Positions 1 to 8,877 of a stretch of DNA of 55,035 nucleotides are shown in pieces. The notes below the pieces were generated by a model. That model saw nothing but the letters and a program-made list of their open reading frames with translations. It was not told the origin of the DNA and did not search any database. The translations under genes were made by a program, and so were the position numbers. Numbering within the stretch: the first letter of the stretch is position 1; each line of letters begins with the position of its first letter. Source of the DNA: Myxacorys californica WJT36-NPBG1 (GTDB taxonomy: Bacteria > Cyanobacteriota > Cyanobacteriia > Leptolyngbyales > Leptolyngbyaceae); NCBI GenBank assembly GCA_019359315.1, contig JAHHHO010000036.1, positions 1 to 55,035 on the forward strand. The letters run 5' to 3'.

Positions 1-75
1 AAACGCTTTCCGGTTCAATCCAGTTAGCGCCCGCACTAATCGGTCTTGCTTCAGCACCCGTTGAATGTCTAGCAT
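1..75 (-). pseudogene. IS5-type transposase, N-terminal 25 codons, cut by the window edge
   Basis: Read leftward from an ATG at 73-75, the frame stays open to the window edge and begins MLDIQRVLKQDRLVRALTGL. The pattern R-A-L-T-G-[LM]-N-x-x-[AE]-F is what I know from the N-terminus of IS5-family transposases common in cyanobacteria. Only the start is visible, so I cannot say whether the gene is intact. No inverted repeat could be matched because the other end lies outside the window. Confidence 0.5.
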
Positions 76-230
76 TATCTCATCTCGTCACTGTTCTCTA
101 TTCTCCCTTATTTACCGACAAGTCTAAGGATTTCAGTAATATTACGCAAGTGTAACCACAGGGTGATAAGGCAATTAAGCTAGGAGACTCAACGCTTCAA
201 AAATATATAAAGCCAATTTTCTATCTACTT

Positions 231-1682
231 TTACGAACCGTTGATACTTACGGATTGGTTGATGAATAAGTAGACGCGATCGCGCTGATACTCTAGTCGA
301 AACATTGGATCGGTCTGAGCTTGCTGAAGTACCGTCTGTGCCAATTCTGGACTACTTGCCCAGCCAGGATCTTGAAGGTTCAAAAGAACATAGTGAAAGC
401 GATCTAAGCGAGTTGGAGGCGCAATCAGCTTTGTGTAGTCCAGCACCGGACGATGGGTTAAATGGGGGGCAATGTAGCTGGTGGTCAGAATGGGTTGCCT
501 TGATACTGCTGTTGCTTCGGAAGCGCGAACAAGGTTAATCGCCTCTCGCGTCGCCTGCCAACTGTCTAGGCGTGTCAGATATTTCTCCCCAAAGAACCCG
601 TACTTTGCCAATGCCAAAAATGCAATGAACGACCAAAGCACAATCCATCGGGGTTTTTTGAGCCACGCTTGATCGGCTGCCAAGCTTCCAATGGTCGCCA
701 GCAACAGAAATGGCAATGCGGGCAGCGAATATTGATGAAGTAAATCTCTTTGAAGCGATAAATCAGACAAACTATTAATCACAAGCGTTGGCACGGCTGG
801 AATAAGGGGCAACAACTGTCGAACCGAGAGTCCCCACGCGATCGGAATGAATAGAAAGACAAGATAAACTAGGATTTCTAAAGAGAAAATTTTACCCAAA
901 ATTAGGTTTGGCTTAAGAAAGAGATTGGCGACAATCTCAAACAGTGAATTGCCTAAGTAGGAATAGCGGGCGACAGACTCGACGCCATCGGGACGAAAGT
1001 GAGGAATTACAACTTGAGTCACAATCAAGAACCAGGCCGTACCGAGACACAGCGCGATCGCACCACACATTGTTTTTCGTTCAAAGGTAATTAACCACAG
1101 CCCCATCGCCGCAACGGTGATTGACAGCGCATCTCGGCATCCCAAAATCATCACAACGCAGAGCGTAAACCAGCCTACTCGATTGCCTCTAGCTGCCCAA
1201 ACTGCCCACAGCAGAAGCGGTAGCGCGATCACTTCAGGGTGAAAATCAAACAAATTGAGATTAAAAACCAGTGGGTAGAGTAGGTAGACTAGCGCGATCG
1301 CAGTTGCCTGCGATACCTCTAATCCGGCTTGTCGTGCCAAATGCCAACTCGGTAACGCTCCTCCTGCTAATGAAAGCGCCTGAATTGCAAATAACCAGTA
1401 GACGCTGGGATATAGCTTATAGAACCCCGCAATCCCGTAGATGATCCAATCCGCGTGTCCTCCCATGACGTGGTATCCCCAAAAAGACACAATGGGGGGC
1501 AAACCTTGGCTAATGAGGTAAATTGCCTGGTCAAAATAGCCCAAATCCAACGCTGTAGATTGAAATAGCTGATGGCGGACGCTGCTACAGACAAAGAGGA
1601 TGAGAGCCGCGATCGTCATCATCACGCCGACTTGCCAGGGGAGATCAAGGAGTAAAAGGCGCTTTTTCCAGTGGGCATGCAT
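231..1682 (-). CDS. DUF2079 family polytopic membrane protein
   Basis: This 483-residue protein has about ten hydrophobic segments, a short basic N-terminus (KKR) and a hydrophilic C-terminal third. Residues around 45-60 carry LDLGYFDQAIY and the region near 145 carries FDFHPEV, which match the DLGxxDQ and FHP landmarks of DUF2079 proteins. Those proteins resemble GT-C glycosyltransferases in topology, but their substrate is unknown. The gene stands alone, divergent from plsX. An inverted repeat lies just upstream of its ATG (1730-1762). Family assignment is fairly sure; enzymatic activity is not. Confidence 0.8.
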   Translation of the reverse strand: MHAHWKKRLLLLDLPWQVGVMMTIAALILFVCSSVRHQLFQSTALDLGYFDQAIYLISQGLPPIVSFWGYHVMGGHADWIIYGIAGFYKLYPSVYWLFAIQALSLAGGALPSWHLARQAGLEVSQATAIALVYLLYPLVFNLNLFDFHPEVIALPLLLWAVWAARGNRVGWFTLCVVMILGCRDALSITVAAMGLWLITFERKTMCGAIALCLGTAWFLIVTQVVIPHFRPDGVESVARYSYLGNSLFEIVANLFLKPNLILGKIFSLEILVYLVFLFIPIAWGLSVRQLLPLIPAVPTLVINSLSDLSLQRDLLHQYSLPALPFLLLATIGSLAADQAWLKKPRWIVLWSFIAFLALAKYGFFGEKYLTRLDSWQATREAINLVRASEATAVSRQPILTTSYIAPHLTHRPVLDYTKLIAPPTRLDRFHYVLLNLQDPGWASSPELAQTVLQQAQTDPMFRLEYQRDRVYLFINQSVSINGS

Positions 1683-1729
1683 GATCAGGAAAGGGATTGT
1701 GGTGTAGACAAGCCGTGAGAAACGGATAA

Positions 1730-1762
1730 AGGGCTAAATGCAGTTTAGGAGAATTTAGCCCT
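1730..1762. other. 10-bp inverted repeat in the DUF2079-plsX divergent intergenic region
   Basis: AGGGCTAAAT at 1730-1739 pairs perfectly with ATTTAGCCCT at 1753-1762 across a 13-nt loop. It lies between two divergent starts and has no clear T-run on either side. It could be an operator or a 5' leader hairpin rather than a terminator. Confidence 0.4.
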
Positions 1763-1929
1763 ATTTGTTGAAGCTTGCGATGTCGTTCTTACGTCCTAAC
1801 TTCTACAGTCCCTTCCTTATTTGTCCTCTGGTGAGCGACAATAAAGTAACTTTCCCTTCTACCCGATTGAAGGAGCTATGAATGGAAGGCGGTCTGATAG
1901 AATTTGTAAGGTTTTTACAAACTTAGCTA

Positions 1930-2952
1930 ATGGGATCAACGCGGGTACGAATTGCAATTGATGCCATGGGAGGCGACAACGCTCCTGCTGAAATCGTGGC
2001 TGGAGCGCTCCGGGCACAAGAAGAATTGGAGGCAGAGGTTTTACTAGTTGGCGAACCCCAACAAGTAGAAGCCGCTCTCAAGCAACACGCGCAAACTTCT
2101 CTGATCGAAATTGTTCCTGCTGAAGGAACGATCGAAATGGAAGAAGAGCCACTCACTGCCTTGCGTCGCAAGCCTAAAGCATCCATTAACGTGGCAATGG
2201 ATCTGGTGAAAAAGGGTCGAGCCGATGCGGTGGTGTCGGCGGGGCATTCAGGGGCGGCAATGGCAGCCGCGTTGCTGCGTCTCGGTCGTCTGCCCGGAAT
2301 CGATCGTCCCGCGATCGGGGCGGTGTTGCCGACGCTGATTGCCGGAAAGCCAGTTCTAATTTTAGATGTCGGGGCAAATGTCGATTGTCGCCCCAAGTTT
2401 CTAGAGCAATTCGCGCTTATGGGAACCATCTATTCTCAGTATGTCCTGGGCAATCCCGATCCAAAAGTCGGTTTGCTCAACATTGGTGAAGAACCAAACA
2501 AAGGGAACGAATTAGCGATTCAGACCCACCAACTGCTGCAAGAAAATTCGGCTATTCCCTTTATTGGCAACGCGGAAGGACGAGATGTACTGTCAGGGCA
2601 CTTTGATGTGATTGTCTGCGACGGCTTTGCTGGAAACGTTTTGCTCAAATTTGCAGAAGCCGTTGGAGAAGTGGCGCTACAAATTCTTCGCGAAGAGCTT
2701 CCAAGAGGCTTGCACGGTAAAGCAGGCGTATCGCTCTTGCGTCCCAACCTCAAGCGGATTAAACAACGGATGGATCACGCTGAGCATGGCGGTGGGCTCT
2801 TGCTTGGTGTAGCGGGAGTTTGCATTATTAGCCATGGCAGTTCTCAAGCACCGACGATTTTTAACGCTGCTCGATTGGCGAAAGATGCGATCGACAATCA
2901 TGTGTTAGATCGCATTCGGTCTAGCTATGAAAAACCCGCCGTGAGTAGCTGA
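1930..2952 (+). CDS. plsX: Phosphate acyltransferase PlsX
   Basis: PlsX makes acyl-phosphate from acyl-ACP and phosphate, the first step of the PlsX/PlsY route to phosphatidic acid. The 340-residue product starts MGSTRVRIAIDAMGGDNAP, with the diagnostic DAMGGD near residue 13. SAGHSGAAMAAALLRLGRL near 100 and CDGFAGNVLLK near 230 are also typical, and the length is normal. It begins a forward cluster plsX-fabH-fabD-plsC with gaps of 66, 55 and 39 bp, an arrangement known from cyanobacteria. No strong Shine-Dalgarno precedes the ATG. Expression as one operon is inferred from spacing and strand. Confidence 0.97.
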   Translation: MGSTRVRIAIDAMGGDNAPAEIVAGALRAQEELEAEVLLVGEPQQVEAALKQHAQTSLIEIVPAEGTIEMEEEPLTALRRKPKASINVAMDLVKKGRADAVVSAGHSGAAMAAALLRLGRLPGIDRPAIGAVLPTLIAGKPVLILDVGANVDCRPKFLEQFALMGTIYSQYVLGNPDPKVGLLNIGEEPNKGNELAIQTHQLLQENSAIPFIGNAEGRDVLSGHFDVIVCDGFAGNVLLKFAEAVGEVALQILREELPRGLHGKAGVSLLRPNLKRIKQRMDHAEHGGGLLLGVAGVCIISHGSSQAPTIFNAARLAKDAIDNHVLDRIRSSYEKPAVSS

Positions 2953-3018
2953 CCACTAATTTCCCTCAGAGGCGCACGGCGTCTGAACTATTGCCCTGCA
3001 AAGATGGAGTAAAGAACC

Positions 3019-4023
3019 TTGGAACACTCAGGGTTAGGACTAGCAATTACAGGCTGCGGATCGGCAACTCCCGCTGTGTCTGTTGACAATACTCAACTCA
3101 GTCAAATCGTGGAAACATCGGATGACTGGATTGCTTCGCGGACTGGCATTCGTCACCGACGGTTAGCACCTCCCGATAGCTCTCTAGCCGAGCTTGCGGC
3201 AGAGGCGGCAAAGGGTGCGATCTCAATGGCGGGCATCACCGCAATGGATGTCGACCTGATTCTCCTCGCAACGTCCACTCCGGACGATTTGTTTGGCACT
3301 GCCTGTCGAGTCCAGGCAGAAATCGGAGCGTCTAGAGCCGTAGCGTTTGACCTCACTGCTGCCTGCTCTGGCTTTGTCTTTGGCATGGTGACTGCCGCAC
3401 AGTACATTCGCACTGGTGTTTACCAAAATGTGTTGCTGATTGGGGCAGACATTCTCTCCCGCTGGGTTGATTGGACGGATCGGCGCACGTGCGTCCTATT
3501 TGGCGATGGTGCGGGTGCAGTTGTCATGCAAGCAAACGAGGCCGATCGATTGCTCGCGTTTGAGCTTCGCAGCGATGGCATGCTCAATAAGTGTCTCAAT
3601 TTGTCGTATAACAGCCAACCAAAACCCTTATTGGAAGATGTAGCGATCGCACAGGGTACATTCAATCCGATCACGATGAACGGGCAAGATGTCTATCGCT
3701 TTGCCGTAAAGCGAGTTCCCGAGGTGATCGAAAAGGCTCTATTTCGGGCAAATCTAACCGTTGAACAGGTGGATTGGCTCTTGCTGCACCAAGCCAACCA
3801 GCGAATTTTAGATGCCGTTGCCACCCGACTGCATATTCCTTCCCATAAAGTCATTAGCAATCTGGCACAACACGGCAATACATCAGCGGCGTCAATTCCC
3901 CTAGCGTTAGATGAAGCCGTGCGCCACGGACAGGTCAAACCTGGAGATATGATCGCGGCGTCTGGTTTCGGCGCAGGCTTAACCTGGGGGGCTGCCCTAT
4001 TTCAATGGGGTCGATTCGATTAG
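3019..4023 (+). CDS. fabH: 3-oxoacyl-ACP synthase III (FabH)
   Basis: FabH condenses acetyl-CoA with malonyl-ACP to start fatty-acid synthesis. The 334-residue protein keeps the Cys-His-Asn triad: Cys in DLTAACSGF (about 117), His in LLHQANQRI (about 259) and Asn in HGNTSAAS (about 289). The N-terminal TSDDWIASRTGIRHR motif is standard. The start is a TTG at 3019 with GGAG about 9 nt upstream; no ATG suits the family alignment. It is the second gene of the lipid cluster. Confidence 0.97.
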   Translation: MEHSGLGLAITGCGSATPAVSVDNTQLSQIVETSDDWIASRTGIRHRRLAPPDSSLAELAAEAAKGAISMAGITAMDVDLILLATSTPDDLFGTACRVQAEIGASRAVAFDLTAACSGFVFGMVTAAQYIRTGVYQNVLLIGADILSRWVDWTDRRTCVLFGDGAGAVVMQANEADRLLAFELRSDGMLNKCLNLSYNSQPKPLLEDVAIAQGTFNPITMNGQDVYRFAVKRVPEVIEKALFRANLTVEQVDWLLLHQANQRILDAVATRLHIPSHKVISNLAQHGNTSAASIPLALDEAVRHGQVKPGDMIAASGFGAGLTWGAALFQWGRFD

Positions 4024-4078
4024 TTCTTCGACAGACGCACTTCCACAGTTCTCTATCCATCACACTGTAGAACCACTA

Positions 4079-4960
4079 ATGACGAAAACGGCATGGGTAT
4101 TCCCTGGGCAAGGATCTCAGACGGTTGGTATGGGCATCGATTTACTTGATCTGCCAGCAGGAAAGGCACGATTTGAGCAGGCTGAGCAAATTTTAGGCTG
4201 GTCTGTTGTTGAAACCTGTCAGAACGAAGACGACAAGGTTTCGCAAACGCGGTACACGCAGCCTTGTATGTACGTCGTTGAAACGGTTCTAGCAGACCTG
4301 CTAAATGCCCAAGGACATCGCCCTGATTATGTAGCAGGTCACAGTTTAGGAGAATACGCCGCTCTCTACACCGCAGGCGTCTTTGATTTTGAATCTGGAC
4401 TGCGCCTAATTCAACGCCGAGCCGAATTGATGGACACTGCTTCGGAGGGCATGATGGCAGCATTGTTAGGCTGCGATCGCGCTCAACTCGACGCTGTTCT
4501 TGCCCAAACGCCCGACGCCGTTCTTGCCAACGACAATAATTCTGGGCAGGTCGTCATTTCTGGAACGCCCGACGCGGTTGAATTGGTTTTAGGTCAAGTC
4601 AAGGCGAAACGCGCGATCCGTCTCAATGTGAGTGGAGCCTTTCACTCTCCGCTGATGGCAGATGCCGCCGCTCGGTTCAACACTGTTCTCGATCAGGTTG
4701 AATTTCAAACGGCTCAAGTTCCAGTATTGTCTAATGTTGACCCAACTCCCAGCACCGACGCAGTGGCGCTCAAGGACCGGCTTAGTCGTCAGATGACGGG
4801 TTCTGTTCGGTGGCGCGAGATCTCACTAAAGTTTCCTCAGCAAGGCGTCAGTCGTGTGATTGAGGTCGGACCTGGTAAAGTTTTAACAGGCATCATCAAG
4901 CGTAGCTGCCCTGAGTTAGGCTTAGAAAATATTAGTAGTGTCGCAGACTTACCTGCTTAG
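4079..4960 (+). CDS. fabD: Malonyl-CoA:ACP transacylase (FabD)
   Basis: FabD loads malonyl groups onto acyl carrier protein. The 293-residue sequence has the oxyanion-loop motif FPGQGSQTVGMG at residues 8-19, the nucleophile elbow GHSLGEYAAL near 90 and the family His in GAFHSPLM near 195. Length and start are normal for the family. It lies between fabH and plsC on the same strand, so malonyl-ACP supply, FabH initiation and acyl transfer to glycerol phosphate are clustered. acpP, fabF and fabG are not in the window. Confidence 0.97.
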   Translation: MTKTAWVFPGQGSQTVGMGIDLLDLPAGKARFEQAEQILGWSVVETCQNEDDKVSQTRYTQPCMYVVETVLADLLNAQGHRPDYVAGHSLGEYAALYTAGVFDFESGLRLIQRRAELMDTASEGMMAALLGCDRAQLDAVLAQTPDAVLANDNNSGQVVISGTPDAVELVLGQVKAKRAIRLNVSGAFHSPLMADAAARFNTVLDQVEFQTAQVPVLSNVDPTPSTDAVALKDRLSRQMTGSVRWREISLKFPQQGVSRVIEVGPGKVLTGIIKRSCPELGLENISSVADLPA

Positions 4961-4999
4961 GGGGGACGCTAGGAGTCACACTCCCCCTACCCGATACCT

Positions 5000-5680
5000 A
5001 TGACCCCCAATTCTATAGAACCGTCCCCCCAGTCTTCAAATCTTGAACCTCAGCGAGAACCGTTCATCAGTCTCGCTCTTTATCATCTGTTTAAATGGTC
5101 TGTTGTCGCTCCCGTCCTCCACGGCTATTTCCGGGGGCGCATTTATGGTGCCGATCATGTACCTCGCTACGGACGATTACTCGTTGTCAGCAATCATGCT
5201 AGCGATTTTGACCCTCCATTACTATCGTGTGCGGTAGGGCGTCCTGTAGCCTACATGGCAAAAGAAGAGTTATTTCAGATTCCAGTTCTGAAGCAAGCCA
5301 TTCAGGCGTATGGAGCGTATCCAGTGAAGCGAGGGAGCGCTGACCGTGCCGCGATGAAAGCCGCGATCGCATCAATCAAATCGGGTTGGGCAACGGGCGT
5401 ATTTCTCGATGGCACTCGCACCCTTGACGGTCGCATTACTGATCCAAAACTCGGGGCGGCATGGATTGCTGCCAAAACAAACTCCCCACTCTTACCCGTC
5501 GGCTTGTGGGGAACTGATCAAGTCTTTAAGAAAGGCTCTACCATTCCGCGTCCTGTGCCTGTGACCATTCGGATTGGAGAGATCATTTTGCCGCCCCAAT
5601 CGAGCGATCGCGCTGAACTGGAAGCCGTCACTAGTCGCTGTGCCGAAACCATTAATGCCTTACTCGATTTAGGACGCTAA
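5000..5680 (+). CDS. plsC: 1-acyl-sn-glycerol-3-phosphate acyltransferase (PlsC)
   Basis: PlsC acylates lysophosphatidic acid to phosphatidic acid at the membrane. The 226-residue protein has the acyltransferase motif SNHASDFDPP (H-x4-D) near residue 55, an alkaline-rich KRGSADR stretch, and FLDGTRTLDG near 136 in place of the usual FPEGTR. The N-terminal 25 residues are Pro/Ser-rich and probably cytoplasmic. It is last in the lipid cluster. A small inverted repeat, TCAGATT/AATCTGA at 5691-5709, separates it from the convergent anti-sigma kinase gene. Confidence 0.93.
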   Translation: MTPNSIEPSPQSSNLEPQREPFISLALYHLFKWSVVAPVLHGYFRGRIYGADHVPRYGRLLVVSNHASDFDPPLLSCAVGRPVAYMAKEELFQIPVLKQAIQAYGAYPVKRGSADRAAMKAAIASIKSGWATGVFLDGTRTLDGRITDPKLGAAWIAAKTNSPLLPVGLWGTDQVFKKGSTIPRPVPVTIRIGEIILPPQSSDRAELEAVTSRCAETINALLDLGR

Positions 5681-5700
5681 TGCTGGCACATCAGATTGCT

Positions 5701-6117
5701 CTAATCTGAAAAACTAGCTTCAAGCTTCAAACAATTTCGACCGTTGACTTGGAGACGATATTCTACGCGATCCATCAGTCGATTGAGAATTAGCCATCCA
5801 TAGCCATGTTCCTGCATCTCTTGCGGAGAAGGAGGGAGATAGGTAGATAGGTCGTAGCCCGCGCCATGATCCCAAATTTCTAAGGCAAACTCTCGGTTTC
5901 TCAATTCCAACCGCAGAATCACGGGAAGCGTCGGCTGATCGCGGTGAGCATGACGCACAACATTTGAGTATGCCTCGACTAACGCAAGGCGCAATCGAGT
6001 CGATTGACGTGACCAATCGACTTGATCGCCAATTTCAGCTTCTAGCGTACCAAGGAGCCAAGTCTCAGCTACGTTAAGGAATTTTATATCACTCGGGATC
6101 TGAAGCTCAGTTCTCAT
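5701..6117 (-). CDS. RsbW-like anti-sigma factor / serine-protein kinase (HATPase_c_2)
   Basis: The 138-residue protein is a single GHKL ATPase domain without a histidine phosphoacceptor. It shows an N-box (ALVEAYSNVVRHAH, about 46-59), a G1 box (WDHGAGYD, about 82) and a G2-like segment (HGYGWLILNRLMD, about 104). These match RsbW/SpoIIAB-type kinases that bind or phosphorylate partner-switching proteins. Its ATG lies 3 bp after the stop of the PP2C phosphatase gene on the same strand, so they are almost certainly co-transcribed. No STAS antagonist or sigma factor is adjacent; the partner must be elsewhere. Confidence 0.88.
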   Translation of the reverse strand: MRTELQIPSDIKFLNVAETWLLGTLEAEIGDQVDWSRQSTRLRLALVEAYSNVVRHAHRDQPTLPVILRLELRNREFALEIWDHGAGYDLSTYLPPSPQEMQEHGYGWLILNRLMDRVEYRLQVNGRNCLKLEASFSD

Positions 6118-6120
6118 AAG

Positions 6121-7770
6121 TTACAGAACCTCCAGAGAAAGAATCGTCTGGTCATCTTCCTGAATAGCAGTTTGGGCTTGAATGCGACTGAGAAGTTGCT
6201 TCAAATCTAAGCATTCCCTTGTTTGCCGTAATAATTGCCATAGTCCAGTTTCTCTCAGCATCAAACCCGTTCCACATCCTTCCAAAGGAGACTCACCATA
6301 AACAGTTGCTTCTGTAATGCCATCGCTTGTCAGTAACAACACTTCGCCAGGTTGAAGCGCCAAATCACCTGCGATCGCGTTCCAAGTTGGTAAAATGCCG
6401 AGCGGTACTCCACGAACTTTCAGGTAATTCGGCTCAACAGGTTCGGTTCGGTTCGACCAGACTAGCGGATAAATATGTCCAGCATTGGCGTATACCAGTT
6501 GCTTTGTATCTGGGCTATAGCGGGCAAGAACTAAGGTGATAAAGCAATTTGCACTAACTAGATCATTCGCTAGAATGCTGTTGAGATTTCGCATCACCTC
6601 ATCCGGTTCTGGCGGTGCTTCTTGAGCTAATTCTCGGCGTAAGACCGAAATGGCGCTTGCCATAAACAAGGCGGCTGGAACCCCTTTTCCAGACACATCC
6701 CCAACCGCTAACCAAACATCGCCATGGGGATGCTGGTAGACCTCAAAAAAATCGCCGCCCACTTCGCTTGCCGGATGACAGCACGCTTGAACTTTAAACT
6801 CCTCTACATCGGGCAATATCTGACGCAGAAGATTGCTTTGAATCTGGCGGGCGACTCCTAACTCTACGCGGATCTGCTCGGCTTGCTGTTGGGTACGCTG
6901 ATAGAGTTGTGCTTGCGAAATAGCGAGCGCGGCTTGTTCTGCTACTTCTTCAATGAGATGAATATCCTCTTTCGACCACAAAGGAGTATCAACTCCTCGA
7001 TGCAACGAGAGAATTGCTAGTAACCCTTGTTGATACGTGAGCGGAACAGCAAGATGAGGCGCTTGCTCACCTTGGCTGGGTGGCTCCATTTCCGTCTGGT
7101 GTTGCTTGAGAACCGATTGAATCAGAGCAGACTTCCGATCTGCATCACAATCTCCGTCCCGGCAACCAGTGGAGCAAAAAATGGCTGATTGAGAGAGTAG
7201 CATATCTCCTTCTACCGGGTGGAGCATGCTACAGGTCGCTTCAAACGCCTGCCCCAAGGTCTCCACGAGTGTTTGCAGCATACTCTGATAGTTTAGAGAA
7301 CTGCGAATGGCAGAAGTGATAGCATTAAAGAGTGATTCCCGTCGCAGGGCGCGCTTTAAATCTTCGGTGCGTTGTTTGATAACACGGTAAGTTTCGGTTG
7401 CCTGCTCGATCACGACTTGAAGTTGCTGAGGCTTCCAAGGCTTGGTGATGTATTTGAAAACTTTACCTGCATTGATCGCATCCACCAAATCCTCGACATC
7501 GGTGTATCCCGTGAGAACAATCCGAATTGTGTCTGGGAAGAGATCGACGGTTCTGCCGAGAAACTCAGTGCCGAGCATTTCGGGCATCCGTTGATCAGAA
7601 ATAATAATTGCCATCTCGCCATGATCATCCAGCAGTTTGAGAGCCTCGATCGCGCTCGTTGCTCTAACCACGTCATAGTCTCGCCGGAACGTGCGATAGA
7701 GCAAGTCAAGGTTATCTGGCTCATCATCTACAATCATGAGTTTAAGCTTGGGCTTTGATTCCCGTCTCAT
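6121..7770 (-). CDS. Response regulator with GAF and SpoIIE-type PP2C phosphatase domains
   Basis: Domains in order: a receiver domain (MIVDDEPDN near the N-terminus, phosphoacceptor Asp in IISDQRMPE, Lys in ITKPWKPQ), a GAF domain over roughly residues 160-290, a short coiled linker, and a PP2C serine phosphatase with GGDFFEVYQ, GDVSGKGVPAAL and LTSDGITEA supplying metal-binding Asp residues. The likely role is to dephosphorylate a STAS-domain protein when the receiver or GAF domain is triggered, opposing the RsbW-like kinase encoded just downstream. The ATG at 7770 has GAGG 6 nt upstream; a GTG at 7782 overlaps an AAGGAG and is less likely. The GAF domain carries a Cys-rich loop. Confidence 0.93.
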   Translation of the reverse strand: MRRESKPKLKLMIVDDEPDNLDLLYRTFRRDYDVVRATSAIEALKLLDDHGEMAIIISDQRMPEMLGTEFLGRTVDLFPDTIRIVLTGYTDVEDLVDAINAGKVFKYITKPWKPQQLQVVIEQATETYRVIKQRTEDLKRALRRESLFNAITSAIRSSLNYQSMLQTLVETLGQAFEATCSMLHPVEGDMLLSQSAIFCSTGCRDGDCDADRKSALIQSVLKQHQTEMEPPSQGEQAPHLAVPLTYQQGLLAILSLHRGVDTPLWSKEDIHLIEEVAEQAALAISQAQLYQRTQQQAEQIRVELGVARQIQSNLLRQILPDVEEFKVQACCHPASEVGGDFFEVYQHPHGDVWLAVGDVSGKGVPAALFMASAISVLRRELAQEAPPEPDEVMRNLNSILANDLVSANCFITLVLARYSPDTKQLVYANAGHIYPLVWSNRTEPVEPNYLKVRGVPLGILPTWNAIAGDLALQPGEVLLLTSDGITEATVYGESPLEGCGTGLMLRETGLWQLLRQTRECLDLKQLLSRIQAQTAIQEDDQTILSLEVL

Positions 7771-7865
7771 GCCATTCCTCACTCCTTAGAGCTTATAAAC
7801 TCTAGGTTAAGTTTTCCCTTTCTAGGGGTTGAACGAACGGCTGGGGCAGAGGCACAAGCTGCAAA

Positions 7866-8735
7866 CTAGTTTGATTGAGCCAGGTTTTGCCAGCTTTGGA
7901 TGACAGTTTGGAGAGGACTGGGGAGTTGATTTTGAACTGAGTCAGAATATTGAACGGTTGCCGCTGGACTGGTGAGCGTGACGGTAAAGAAATCAGCAGA
8001 ACCTGGCTTTGCAGGATAGCTGAGCCGATCAAATTGCTCCAAATGAGCTTGCTCTAGCATCTTCTGAAAGGGCTGTAATTGCTGAGGAGAGAGGCGGTAG
8101 ACCTTGGTTGGAGCGTAGGTTCCGTTGGCTCTCATTCTGGAGTGAAGGAGCCGTCCGTCAGCTAATAAAACAGTTTGAGCCGTTTGCCCAGCGAAACCGC
8201 CGCTTGTGATGACGCGAAAAACGGTTCCTCGCTCCAGTGGTTTCGGAAGTTCGTCGTCTTCCAAGCGAGTCGGACTAAGTTGGCTCGTGCTGGTCTTGGG
8301 TTCAAGCTTGATCACGGAACCTTGACGATCGCTGCGATACGTCCATGCTTGGTTCTTGCCTTCAACGCGCACCCGCCAACCGTCAACTAGCGCTTGGGTG
8401 CAGAGTACTCCGGGTTCTGCTAAGCCCAGACAGCCATCGCTCCAAGTGCGTGGCTCAACCTGAATGATTCTTAACGATGAACGGGAAACGTCGGATTTTC
8501 GAGTAATGTCTCGTAGGATCGCGTTGGTCACTGGGATTGGAGCCATTGGAGAGCGAGAGGCGTTGACCGGACGAGCAGTAGCGTCTTCAGATGAATTACT
8601 CAGTTTCTTGACTTCGGAAGATTGCTTGAGGGGATTCGCGGAAGCGGGTTGGAGCAATGGCATTCCGGTCATGAGGGACAGCGCTCCAACAAGCGCGATC
8701 GCGGCGAGAAGCTTGGCAGAAGAACTAGGACGCAT
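7866..8735 (-). CDS. Secreted cyanobacterial protein of unknown function
   Basis: The 289-residue product has a signal peptide (basic start, hydrophobic core LLAAIALVGALSLMTG, likely cleavage after ASA near residue 34). A Ser/Pro-rich linker runs to about 75, followed by a globular part. Around 115 it carries WSDGCLGLAEPGVLCTQAL, whose two Cys could form a disulfide in the periplasm. I recall similar uncharacterised cyanobacterial proteins with the WSDGCLGL segment. It sits between the phosphatase gene and the M50 protease gene, all on the minus strand, with gaps that do not force an operon. No catalytic motif is seen. Confidence 0.75.
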   Translation of the reverse strand: MRPSSSAKLLAAIALVGALSLMTGMPLLQPASANPLKQSSEVKKLSNSSEDATARPVNASRSPMAPIPVTNAILRDITRKSDVSRSSLRIIQVEPRTWSDGCLGLAEPGVLCTQALVDGWRVRVEGKNQAWTYRSDRQGSVIKLEPKTSTSQLSPTRLEDDELPKPLERGTVFRVITSGGFAGQTAQTVLLADGRLLHSRMRANGTYAPTKVYRLSPQQLQPFQKMLEQAHLEQFDRLSYPAKPGSADFFTVTLTSPAATVQYSDSVQNQLPSPLQTVIQSWQNLAQSN

Positions 8736-8877
8736 GGGAAAATTCTGAAAGAGTAGGTACTAGCTATGACGACACCAGCGCAACGCAAGGTTCCGGGACA
8801 GGTGTTCATTTAGTAGGCAAGAAATTTGACAAAGTAGACAAGTTAGCCCGATTACACAATCAAACCAACTACCTAAA

